Shown one piece after another: positions 1-10,619 of a DNA stretch of 64,000 nt. Both the position numbers and the translations under genes were made by a program. The notes under the pieces are model-generated. The model was not told the origin of the DNA, searched no databases, and worked only from the letters and a program-made list of their open reading frames with translations. This stretch comes from Geosiphon pyriformis (taxonomy: Eukaryota; Glomeromycota; Glomeromycetes; Archaeosporales; Geosiphonaceae), in assembly GCA_016748015.1 (NCBI GenBank), contig JAAOMT010000372.1:365400-429399 (forward strand), given 5' to 3'. Numbering within the stretch: position 1 is the stretch's first letter; the number at the start of each line of letters is the position of its first letter.

Positions 1-509
1 AGAGCAGCTAAGATGTTTGCTTGCATTGGATCTTGAGCCATTGGTTCAGGAGTTACTGTTTGAGTGGAATAATCTGAATCACTTGGGAAGAAATCAAAAA
101 TAGGAGTGGTTTGGTAACTTTTTTCTTCTGTTTCAAAAGGGGTTTCAGCTGATTGATGGGCAGCAATCCAGATGTGAATTTGATGATTTAAATATTCGAA
201 TTCAGGAGGTTGTTGTTCAAAGGTTGCTGAGTATAAGAGCTGATTGATATTGTTGTTTCTTTCTTCAAAGTTGTTTTCAAAGTAAGCTTGGTCAAAGTAA
301 TAGATTGTGTAGGCTGTGTAGGTTTCAGCTGAATGCTCATTCAGGAACCAGTTCCAAAAGTCTTGGAATTGTCTACTAGATTGTTCTTTAAGGGGGAAGC
401 AAATCAAGCAAAATGGCAAAGGATTGAGTTCAATAAAGTCTAAATCATTTCTGTTGTGTGCTTTAAAGTGTTCTGCTAATTGTTGCAGTAAGTATGAATA
501 ATCACCCAT
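1..509 (-). CDS. Gag-like protein of an LTR retrotransposon, N-terminal part, runs off the left edge
   Basis: The minus strand is open from an ATG at 509-507 down to base 1, 169 codons with no stop, in a stretch visibly richer in G+C than the DNA right of 1194. The protein begins MGDYSYLLQQLAEHF and is rich in Q, E, N, F and Y, with aromatic patches (FWNWF, YTIYYF) and a Ser/Thr/Pro-rich end. It lies 52 bp downstream, in reading direction, of a probable LTR end and primer-binding site, which is the position of gag in an LTR retrotransposon. I recognise no nucleocapsid knuckle because the rest is outside the window. It differs in sequence from the gag of the element at 14615-24500, so it is probably a separate family. 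Unlike the other elements here it shows no premature stop, so this copy may be younger. Gag identity is inferred from position. Confidence 0.55.
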   Translation of the reverse strand, partial: MGDYSYLLQQLAEHFKAHNRNDLDFIELNPLPFCLICFPLKEQSSRQFQDFWNWFLNEHSAETYTAYTIYYFDQAYFENNFEERNNNINQLLYSATFEQQPPEFEYLNHQIHIWIAAHQSAETPFETEEKSYQTTPIFDFFPSDSDYSTQTVTPEPMAQDPMQANILAA

Positions 510-544
510 ACAATAAGGAAACAAGTGGATTTTAACAACCTTAC

Positions 545-559
545 AAGGAGCACTACTTT
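545..559 (-). other. Probable primer-binding site of the left-edge retrotransposon
   Basis: Immediately inside the LTR end at 562 the minus strand reads AAAAG then TAGTGCTCCTTGTAA. The element at 14615-24500 has TGGTGCTCTTCCACGGA at the equivalent position, so the two share a [TG]GTGCTC core. A primer-binding site normally starts TGG, the complement of a tRNA CCA end; here it would be TAG, one G-to-A change away. Assignment is by position and this similarity. Confidence 0.4.
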
Positions 560-561
560 TA

Positions 562-1193
562 TGTTACGGATTGGAGTAACAAACTAACAGATAGCAAAGG
601 AGAACAAGATTGTAGGGTGATGAAAATAATCAAAGAGAATTTCAACTTTAAAGAGCAAATTGAATGAGTATGGATTCAATATGTAAGATCAGTCTCATAA
701 AATATCTCAATCACTATTCTTTTCAAAGATAACTGGGGAATCTGAAGGTAGAGAGATAGTCTGTACTATTAACAATTGATTACTGCTGGTATTAATTCTA
801 TGCCTTTATGTCAGCACTCTTAGAATTCAATATCAGGTATCAACTTGTGCTCTTCAGTCATGTTTATACAAATAGTCTTCAAATACTACAATTATTTAAA
901 CAGGAAAAGACCAACAAGTAATCTTTTATCCTAAGATGTTCGGATACTTGAAGGTAAGAAAAGGGAAATTAGCAATAAGAGAGTGATTGAGATGAAAGTT
1001 GTTATTTTTATTTATTTGATTCTTGTCTGAGAGATGATTTTCTACAGCTAAGAGACTCATTACTTATATAGCTAATGAAAGTGGTCAATGATCAGATCAA
1101 TGATCACTATCTAAAAATAGAGTGGCTAATTATATGACATCAGTGGTTAATACATGTGATAACTAATAAAAATTATGAGTTTTAACTGTAACA
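562..1193 (-). repeat. Long terminal repeat (5' LTR in minus orientation), 632 bp
   Basis: The segment begins TGTTACGG and ends ACTGTAACA, giving the TGTTAC..GTAACA inverted termini also seen on the 971-bp LTRs at 14615 and 23530. Base composition changes sharply at 1193/1194, from moderately AT-rich to extremely AT-rich, as expected for an insertion edge. The gag-like frame starts just left of it. The partner LTR lies outside the window, so the call rests on termini, composition and neighbours. The first bases outside are atatt, one half of a possible target duplication. Confidence 0.6.
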
Positions 1194-1324
1194 ATATTGT
1201 TAAAAAAACTAATAAATTTCTTATATATTATAATATATTGTAAATTAGTTTTCAAATAGTACTATTTAATAAAATTATATACTTTATTTATGTTTTGCAA
1301 AACCAACCAAATTTTTTTGTTTTT

Positions 1325-1605
1325 GTTTTTTTTTAAGACATTTTCAATTATTAAATTGACAGCAAAAATAAAAGATTACATTAAAGTATCTTTCAAAACA
1401 GAAAAGTTATTTCTACAAAAAACACTAAATTTGTTATATATAAATAAAATTTGATCTAAAAGAATCTTAAAAATTTTTTTTTAGCCATCTTAATCAAAGC
1501 AATAAACAAAGTGTTTGTTAAAATTTCATCTTATTTATAAAGCTTAAATATTATTAAATCTCATGCTCTTTTCTATAAAATTAAAATTGTATTCAAAGTT
1601 AAACA
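1325..1605 (+). repeat. Dispersed repeat block, copy 1 (partner at 29203-29480)
   Basis: The text from 'ttttcaattattaaattgac' through 'catcttatttataaagcttaa' aligns without large gaps to 29212-29400 ('ttttcaataattaaatcaat' .. 'ttcttatttataaggcttga'), with conserved spacing over about 200 bases and several matching words. Both copies are in the same orientation. Many differences are transitions. The parent element is not recognised. Confidence 0.45.
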
Positions 1606-4600
1606 TAAATTCAAAAAAACTAAAAACATCTGAAAATTTTATTATTACAATATTTTTATAACTTATTTAAAATACTACTTAAATCTGCAGTTTTTTTGTC
1701 TGGCAAAACTTTAACTATTTGAACCAATTCCTTAAAACCAATAACATTTATAATATTTAAAAAAGTATTATTATCTATATAGCTTAAGAAACATACTAAT
1801 TAGCTTAAAGCCCAAACAATAATTCAAGAACTGTTTACTTCTTGGTTTAATTTTTCATGATTGTATTAACTTTAACTTTAATATTTTCAGATTCCAAAAT
1901 CAGTTCCTTATCAATTATTAAATAATCTAATATTATTTTGTAAAATAGCTTTTTTAATATATTCTTAATTATGCAGTTTTTATTTGAACAAAAATTTTTT
2001 TTTTTTTTTTTAATTACAAACTTAATAGTAATTGTTTTAATAATTTTGAATTTATATATCTTTAATTGATAATAACTTTTCTGAATTTTTGATAAGCAGC
2101 CAAAAACTTTAATTAACTTGATACTACTTTCAATTAATATTAATATTTCAAAAGTTCTAATATTATCAATAACCAACTAAGTATACAACAAAAAATTAGT
2201 TTTAGATATATTACTTAACTTTAAAATTCTTACTATTTTGGCAATTTGTAACTTCAATTTAAAAAATCTTAATAATTGTTTATTAGAAAGAAATTTGGTC
2301 TTATTATACTATTGTTTAGAAAATATTTCGTTTGCTAATTCTAATATTAAATTTCATAAAAGCTTTTATATTACATCCAAATTACTCTTTTTATTTATAC
2401 TATTAAACTTGTTTATTATTAATAAAAGTCTGGTTGAAAAAAAGCTCTAAATACTAATTTATTTAACACTATTAAAATTCCCAATTTTTAATTTTTAATT
2501 CACTTTTTTTTAGTTTGTTTATGAACATTATTTATATAAGTATCTAAAAAACCATCCAGTTTTATTAAAAATAAAACAGTTTTATAATCTGTATCAAAAA
2601 ACTCTAAAATATTTCCAATTATTTGGCTAGTTAATGAAGACAATAGATTATTATTCACAAAAAACAAAATTAATAACCTTCTTAATTTCTTTTGAATTGT
2701 TCTATATAGATGTTTTAACTAAAAAGTAATTCTAAAAAACATTAACCAGATTTAAATTCAGATACTTTCTGTAGCTTAATTTCTTTTAGAACTATTTTTA
2801 TTAAAATCTCTTTTTAAAACCACAAATAAACAAGAATTTATTATATTAGCAATAATAATATTTATTTTCAAAACCAGTACAGCTTTTGCTTCAACAGAAA
2901 CACAAGTGTACAAATCCAGAATTGTAACCAAAAGTTTATTTTTAAAAATTAAATAAACAGAAATCAGCTAATCAAAGACTTCTTTGATCTTTAAGACATA
3001 ATAAGCCAGAAAAAAATTTATAACTACAGTCAAATTAACACCAAAAAAATTATTGTTTTAACCAGATATAAAGATTCAAACTTCATTAAACTTATTTGTA
3101 ATTCATGATTTAATGTTAAATCTTAGCTTTATTTCTGTAATAATAGATATTATATAATCAGAATTCACATATTAACAAACAATATCTTTTTGTTTGGCTA
3201 TGTTGTTTATGCTTTTAATATTATATGTGATAATTTTTCAAATAAAATCTATCATTGAAATATAAGAAATCTACAGAATTTAAGCTAACATTCAACTGAT
3301 TCAATTTCTTTAAAACAGAAGAAATAAACACTTTAAAAACAACTAATTTTAATTTCAAACTGCTAATCTTGATGGTTAAGACTTTAAAACTACTTAAACT
3401 CAAATCTAAAATTTTTTTTATCATTAGCAAAAAGAGAAAAAATAATACTTGTAAGTTATTTAAAACCATACTCAAGCCCAAATCAAAATTTGAGATTATT
3501 ATATCAATTATAACAGAAAATAAAAATAAAAAAGTAAAAACCAGAAACACCAAATTCATGTCATCTAATTTGTACACAATACTAAAAATTTAATCAGTCA
3601 ACAGCTCCAATAATTATTCCAGAGATACTAACCAATTACCAATTAAAAATTTTTTTTAGAACACAAAAAAAACAATATCAAAATGAAAGACACCAAAAAA
3701 AAAAATTCAGAAAGAGATTTAAAGTAAATATATACAAAAATAACAACTGAAAAGACCATTTGCATTCAAAACTTGCCATCAAAAGAAGCTGGTTAAAAGA
3801 TGAAAACATTTTTTTTTGCATAAAAATAGACCAGTTAAAGAAAATTTTTATCTGAAATAAACTTCTTATAAACTTTTTTCAAAGCAGAGACAACTAATTC
3901 TAAAAAGTCACACTCAAGAAATAAATGTTTAAAACATTCACATTTTTTACAATAAATCAAACTTAATTTGGTTCAAGAAAGTTTTACTTTATTCAAGGTT
4001 GGCTTTGTGTAAAAAACTAATTTCAAATTTTTTTGAATTAAAACCAATTACAACACAACAAATCTTATTGCCAGTTTTAAATAAATAATTGATAACACAA
4101 GTTTTTTCACCACCTCTTTCCAATAAAACACCAAAATTATAAACAGTTGTTTCTATTAGCAAAATAAACAAAAACAACTTAAACTGATCTTTTAATATCT
4201 TTTATAATCTTGGTCATATGTACTAAATCTTTTCTAATTAAAAATAATTACTTAAATGTCAACTAATCTGCTTGATTTGATTTAATAAACTCTATTACAG
4301 TCTTCTATTACAATCTAATTAACTGTAATTAGATTAACACAATTTGACCAAACTTAAATACTGTAACAACAATTATTTTTTTAGGCATATTTATGAAAAT
4401 TTCTTTAATAATTACAGTCTAATCTGAATATATTTTTTTTAAAAATTAGTATTTACAATAATGCCTTTTTTTTAGCCAATAATACAGTTTTTTTTATGTT
4501 TTTTTCTAATGTAAATATAAATCTGATAATTTTTTTAAATTTTGAAAAAAAAGTTGTTTCCCAAAATTATTGACTGTTGAAAAATATTTTTTAATTGCCT

Positions 4601-5789
4601 AAGTTTTTGTTATAACTAATTTGTCTTCTATAATCAACAAATAATATTTAAAGCAAAAATATTTTTAATAGATATTTCAATTTAAGCTTTAATAATCTTT
4701 AAATCAATTTATTTTTTGTTTAAAAAGATGTTAAAAAAAAAAGAAAAGAGTTTTTTATTTTTTTTCATGTCATAATCGATTGTGTCAATAAAAAAACCAT
4801 ATTTTAGGTCAGTATTTACATTTTTAATCTTAAAAATTGTTATTATTGAACAAAAAAAAACCACTATTAACACTTATTAAAACACTATTATTTTTATTAT
4901 GTCTTTTAAATTATACAAAAAAAAATTATAAAAATAACAAAAAAAATACTTTATTTTAATTTACTAAATTTATTATCTATATTCAAATATATATCATCTC
5001 TAATATCAGATTTAACTAAGAAAATATTAATATTACTAATAAAAACTTTTTTTTTTGAGAAAAAAAAACTTCAACAAAACTATAAAAAGCTTTCTTGGGT
5101 GCTTTTTTTTAGACATATTGCTATTTAAAGCAGTTACTAGGTTTATTTCAAAAAAATTATTTGCTTAAAAATATTGAAAGTAATATTATAAGAAAAAACA
5201 AAGATAAAAACTTTTTTTCTAAAAAATTGCTCTTTGAAAAATTTTGGATGTAGAAAAAAAAATGTTTTAATAAGTAATATAATAATAGTAATAATAATAA
5301 TTTTTATTTTTTTTATAAATAATACTAGTTTTAAAATATTTTTTGGCTTTAAATAAAAGTTTTTTTTGAAATTTTTATCAAAGTAATATATTAAGAATAA
5401 ATTTTAATATAATTACTATTATTATAAAAAGCTTTAAATTTTTAATTATAAGTTAATAATTAAGCTATTATTTTTTTTGTTATATTTTTTAGTTGTTTAA
5501 ATAACAAAAAAGTCAAAAAAAATCTTTTTTTCTTTTAAATTAGTTATTAATATTAAAAAACTGTTTTTTTATTATTTTTAATTATATTATAATCAGTTTT
5601 TTTCAAAAAAAAATAAAACTTTGGTTTTTTTCTTAATTTTATAATATTAACATTAATTTTGGTGCTTAATTTTATTATAATTATAAATAATAATTAATTA
5701 TTTGTTATAAACAATAATAATAAAAATATATTTATTAAATTTATGTTAAATTAATATTTGATTTTGTTTTTTAATATATTAAATTTTAA

Positions 5790-6010
5790 TTAATTATTAT
5801 TAGTTTTAAAAGTTAAATAAGTTATATTTTTATATGTAATTTTAACTAATTTGCTTATTAAATTATCTAATTTTAAAAATTAAACAAATTAAATAAAAAC
5901 TAAATTAAGTTTTTTTGTTTTTAAAAAATATTGTCTTTGGTAATATTTAAAATTTTTTTACAAATTATCAAAATTTTTTAAGTAAATAATTTTAAATATA
6001 ATTAATAATA
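5790..6010 (+). repeat. Dispersed AT-rich repeat family R1, copy 1
   Basis: Centred on 'ctaattttaaaaattaaac' followed by 'aaattaaataaaaactaaat' and a T-rich run, this block matches 6700-7000 and 25780-26060 in order and spacing. All three copies lie in the same orientation. It is preceded in all copies by a tract resembling 'attttaattaattattatta'. No coding potential is visible; origin unknown. Confidence 0.45.
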
Positions 6011-6699
6011 AAATTTTTTATTTTCTTATTTTTATAATTATAATCAAAGCAAAAATTAAGAAAGTTATACCATTTTTACTTTTATTATTATCTAAAACAA
6101 TTAATATTTTCTTTATTAATAAAGCTTTAACAATTGTAGAAATTATTTGTTAGTACTTTATAAAAGCAGTTTTTTTAAATAAAATAATAATTAAACAGTT
6201 TTTTGTTGCTTTAAAAACATCTTTTTTGTTTTTAACTAAAAGTTTTTTCTTTTTTAAAATTTCTTTAAAATGGCTTATTTGAGATTATTTTAGTGTGATT
6301 TCTGTTTCTTTTAAAAGTTTTAAGATTTTTAATAAGAATTAATTACAAAACTGCTTTTTTCTTTTATTCTTTTACTTACTGTTATTAAATAATCAAAAAA
6401 ACTAAAGTGATTAAAAAACAATTTCTTTATATTTTTAATATTTTGTTTAACAATTCTTTTGAAATATTAAAAAAATTTTTTTTAATGCTTTTAATAATTT
6501 TAATATATTGAAGTTTGTTTTTTTTGTAAAAAATAATGCTTTATTTTTTTTGTTTTTTCTGGCTCTTTTATTAATTCTGTATTATTTATATTAATTATAA
6601 AACCTAAGTTTATTAAAGCTATAAGTGAGAAATTTTCTTTTATTCTAAATAATAATAAAAGAAACATATTGATCAATTTTGGTTAAAATTAGTTTTTGA

Positions 6700-7000
6700 T
6701 TAATATATTAATTTTGGCATATTTTTACTAATTTTAAATTTAAAAAATTATATATTTTTGAATATGTTTTTACTTGATTAATTTTCTAAGTTATCTGATC
6801 TTAAAAATTGAACTGATTAAATAGAAACTAAACTATCTGTTTTTTTTTGTTTTTTGGTACTGTTTCTAGTAATACATAAGAAACTATTATTAATTATTAA
6901 AAAATTTTTAAATAAATAATTTCTATTTGGTATTTAATATTATATTTAAAATCAAATTGGCTTTGGTTAATTTTTTGTTTTATTTGTTGTTTGGTTTTAT
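6700..7000 (+). repeat. Dispersed AT-rich repeat family R1, copy 2 (least decayed)
   Basis: This copy contains 'ctgatcttaaaaattgaact' then 'gattaaatagaaactaaact', followed by a long T run with 'tttttggtactg'. It retains more G and C than the copies at 5790 and 25780, where the equivalent positions are usually A or T, so it is the closest to the ancestral sequence in this window. Confidence 0.45.
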
Positions 7001-8554
7001 TGAAATCAAATCTGTTTTTAAAAATAATATTAAGTTGTTTTGTATAAAGTTTGCTTTTAAAGTTTTTTTAATTGCTATTACTAATATTTTTATTAATAAT
7101 TTCTTTTTTTTTAACTATGTTTTAGATTATAAAATCTTTTATAGTGGCTTTTAATTCTCTTTTTTTCTCTTTTGTTGCACTTTATAATATTTTTCTTAGC
7201 ATATTTTTTAATAATATTAAAATTACTCTTGATGTTTTTAGTATTATTATTTTAATAAAATTAAAATTTGCTGGTTTGTAACAATATGTTATTGTTTTTT
7301 TTAAGAACTTTTTTTTGTTGTTGCTGTTTTTGATAACTGGTTTGTGTTGGTTAAAAAAATTAGTATTTGAATTCTTTTTTTTGTTAACCAAAAAGAAATT
7401 ATTATTTTACATAATAATTTTAAGACCAAATTAATCAACTTTTTTTTGGTGTATTGTTTTTAAAATTAGTAGTATAATTTTTTAGTTTAGTAGCCATACT
7501 TGTTTTATTTTTTATTTTTCTAATTTTTATTATTGTTAATGTTTTACTGTTGTAATATTTGGGTCTTATAAGTTTTTAGATCTTGCTATAATTAAAACTG
7601 AAACTTTACACAAATATTATATCTAATAGAAAACTTTTAAATATTATTACTATCACAAATACCAAAGTTCGAAACATTTGTTTAAAGATTATAAAGTATT
7701 ATTACTTCTTTTTTCCAAATTGGTTATTAAATTTGTTGTTGGTTTTAAGTTTTTTGTGTTATTTTTGGCTGATAATAAATTTTAGCTGTTTTTTGGTAAT
7801 ATTTATTGTTAATTCTATTATCAAGTTTAAATTAAACTTCTTAAAATCTTAAATTTTAAGTTTAATTGCTTTGGTAAAATTTGTTGTAAAGCTTATTGGC
7901 TTTTTAATTATTTTAGTTACCATTTTTTTGAATAAAAATACATACAAAAAGCTTTTAATAAAAAAAAATTTGCTTTTTATAAAAAATACTGTTAATAATT
8001 TTGTGATTTGTATTTTTAGAAACTTTACATATTTAAAATCCAAAATAAAATAAACTATAATAGTATACTAATTATTAAAGCTTTTTTTTTAAGTAAAGAT
8101 AATATTAAGTGTATAATTGCTTTGTAATATATATTAAATCTTAATATTAAAGATAATATTAATGTTATAATTTAAAAATTTAGCAAAAAAATCATAAAAT
8201 AATATAAACTATTTAATTATAATATAGCATAATAATTAACATAATAATAAGTACTATCTTATAATAGCAATAAGCATTAATTTGTAATAGTAATAAATAC
8301 TAATTAATAATAACAACAAATATTAAGTTATGATATTAAAAAAAGAGTATTACAATATGTTTTTTATAGAATTACAAATATGTATATATATAATAACTTT
8401 AATATTGAAAAAAATAAAAATTTATCCAATATTTAATTTTGTTAGATTTTAATTTTTCACTTTAATTATCTTTTAACTTTTATTTTTAATAAATTTTTAA
8501 TCAAAAAAAATGAAAAAAAATATATTAAAAACTTAATTATTATAATCTAAAATA

Positions 8555-8825
8555 TTAAGAAACTTATTTATATTATTTATTAAATAAAACTATTATTTAT
8601 TAACTAAATCTTTTGAAAGAATAATTTTTAATTAAAATTATTTATGTTATTATTAATTGATAAAAGTTTCATTGTAAAAATTAAGAAAAATACTAAAAAT
8701 TATTAACATTTTATGTTTTTAAATTAAAAAAACACATTAGGTAATTGCAAAAATAATCTTAAAAAAACCTTAAACAATAAGTAGATTTTAATTTGGTCTT
8801 TGAAAAAGAGTATATAAATATTGTA
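8555..8825 (+). repeat. Dispersed AT-rich repeat family R2, copy 1 (partner at 33985-34165)
   Basis: Blocks such as 'aatttttaattaaaattatt' and 'caattgcaaaaataatctta', followed by 'gattttaatttggtctttga', recur in the same order at 33985-34165 ('aatttttaattaaaattatt', 'caattgcaaaaataacttta', 'aattttaatttaatttttaa'). The differences at the end are G/C-to-A/T. The copy stops near 'tattgtaacagata' at 8820-8833, where base composition changes, so it may be the terminal part of an element. Confidence 0.45.
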
Positions 8826-8829
8826 ACAG

Positions 8830-10619
8830 ATAATTATTTGGTGTGTTGATACAAATAACAAATCCATAACTTGGTGCTTAATAAGTAATTTGATGGGTGA
8901 TATCTGAAAGTTTTTATAATTTGAAGGTTTTGATTGAGTTTTTTGTATAATAAACAGAGATTCAATGTTGAAATTCTGTTATAATGTTTCTAATTTCTTC
9001 TCCAACTTGTAAGTTGGTATGTGTTGTTGTTTATAGCTTCCCAGAATATCTATTCTATCAATTTTTTTCTCAGCTTAATAGTTAGTTCTCTGGTAAGCTA
9101 TCTCTTAATTTCAAGTGTCTATCCTTATTTCTGAGTCTTTTACCAGTTCTATTCCTAATGTTAATAATTCAGCACTTTTAACCTTTTAATCAATTAGTAA
9201 ATAAAACAAAAAAAAAGAAAAAAAAATAAGAAATAAGCCAAGGCAAGAAAGAGTTAGTATTCTATTAATAGCTATAATTAAGAGCTATTGGTCCAATATA
9301 ATTAAGTATTGGCAATTATCAACATGAATTGTTAATAATGAAAAGATAAATTGCAATATTTAATAAGTATTTTATTAATATTTGATGTTTCTACTTCAAG
9401 TTATAGAATACTATTATATAAAGAGATGAATTTGAAATTGAAACTGAAGGTTTTAAACTAAGGATTCTGTCTTTTTTGCTTTTAATGCTATTATTATATA
9501 TACATAAATTTTATTATATGAAATTTTTTGAATTCCTTAATTTTCTAGCCAAAAATTCTGGAATTGTAATTTTTCAAGAGAAATTTGGAAATTCTGAAAT
9601 CCTGCAATTTTTTATATAAGAATTCTATAATTCTGAAATTCTGCAATTTCTCTAAGAGGAATCTTGGAATTTTATTTTTACTATGTCTATTCTGATTGGC
9701 TAATTTATGTACTAATATATAATTTTTATGTTCTATAAGTAACATTATTTCTTTTTTTTTAATATTGAGCTCTGTCAAAATTTTTTATATCTTCTAACTC
9801 TTTATTTCTGATTAACTTTTAAACTTTTTTTTTGAGAATTGTTTGTGTTATTTTGATCTGTATTTTTTTAAATTAGACATTGGTCATTTTACCTAATTGG
9901 TTGATAATAACTGTATCTATTACTGAAATAAGTAGTATTGCTAATCAATCTTAAAATTCTGCATATAGCCAATATATAATTTGTGTTTGTGTAAACAGAT
10001 TGTTCTTTCTCACAAATTGTTTAAGTTGTTATAGTATTGTTGTATTAAATAATCATTTTGTTTTGTTGGTATACAAGTTCTGAATATTTAAATTTTGTCT
10101 TAAGTAATAATAATAAAAGTTTCTTGGAAATTATTGTATCCACCAATTTCAAGTTTTTTTTGTCAATTCTTAGTATAATTCAACTGTTTCTGGTATTTCT
10201 ATTGCCAATTTTACTTTTATTATTATCTTGTCTATGGTGTTTTTTAGTTTTTTGTGTATCTTGTATTGTGTTTTTTTTATTCTCTTTGTACCAAATGGTT
10301 TGTTAGTTGATTGTGATTTCCATGTTTTGTTGTTAAATTAGTTGGAATAGTTGTTGTGCAAGTGAGTAGATGTTATTGGTAATTTTTATCTTTTATTTGT
10401 TGCTTTTGTTATGTATACTATGTCTTTATATATTATTCTGATTAATCAATTTGATGTATTTGTATTGATGATTATAATTGGTTTTAAATCTCATAAAATC
10501 TCATCTGATTGGACTAATATTTGTTGTACTCTCAGTTGTAGAATATTACTGGTAGATAATAATACTATATTGTGATATAGTTTCAGTTAATCTTTATGTG
10601 CTGCTTTAGCTAAGATTTT
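8830..10619. other. Moderately AT-rich region downstream of a decayed Ty3/Gypsy element; probable 3' end or LTR remains
   Basis: Composition is clearly less AT-rich than 1194-8829 and like that of the retroelement to its right. In the minus reading direction it follows the integrase C-terminal region (ending about 10620), so it should contain the 3' untranslated end and LTR of that element. I could not find a matching second LTR to fix borders. Short ORFs here (for example 10058-10306 on the plus strand, mostly L, F and V) look like chance frames. A 39-bp minisatellite lies at 9553-9665. Confidence 0.4.
9553..9665 (-). repeat. 39-bp imperfect minisatellite
   Basis: The word 'attctgaaatcctgcaattt' at 9591 returns as 'attctgaaattctgcaattt' at 9630, a period of 39, with a weaker third unit starting at about 9553. 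Because 39 is a multiple of 3, the minus-strand frame covering it reads as a 13-residue peptide repeat (EKLQNFRIIEFLY / KKLQDFRISKFLL / KNYNSRIFG). I do not know whether it is ever translated. Confidence 0.55.

Larger units (their letters stand above)
1194..8829. other. Extremely AT-rich, gene-free decayed DNA
   Basis: This 7.6-kb stretch consists of long A and T runs, with open frames no longer than chance allows and made of K, N, I, F, L and Y. I see no conserved protein motif in it. It holds copies of dispersed repeats (see entries at 1325, 5790, 6700 and 8555) that recur elsewhere in the window, so it is best read as old transposon and repeat sequence mutated towards A+T. No RNA gene was recognised. 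Confidence 0.7.

Noticed and set aside
6927-8053. Short ORFs in the AT-rich block (6927-7154, 7182-7391, 7849-8053)
   Set aside because: Composition is that of random AT-rich DNA (K, N, I, F, L), with overlapping frames on both strands and no motif.
1194-8829. Mitochondrial DNA insertion, because of the extreme AT content
   Set aside because: No mitochondrial protein, rRNA or tRNA sequence recognised; repeats shared with decayed nuclear elements explain it better.
9553-9665. CRISPR-like array
   Set aside because: Units are contiguous and imperfect without unique spacers, in a eukaryotic genome; it is a minisatellite.
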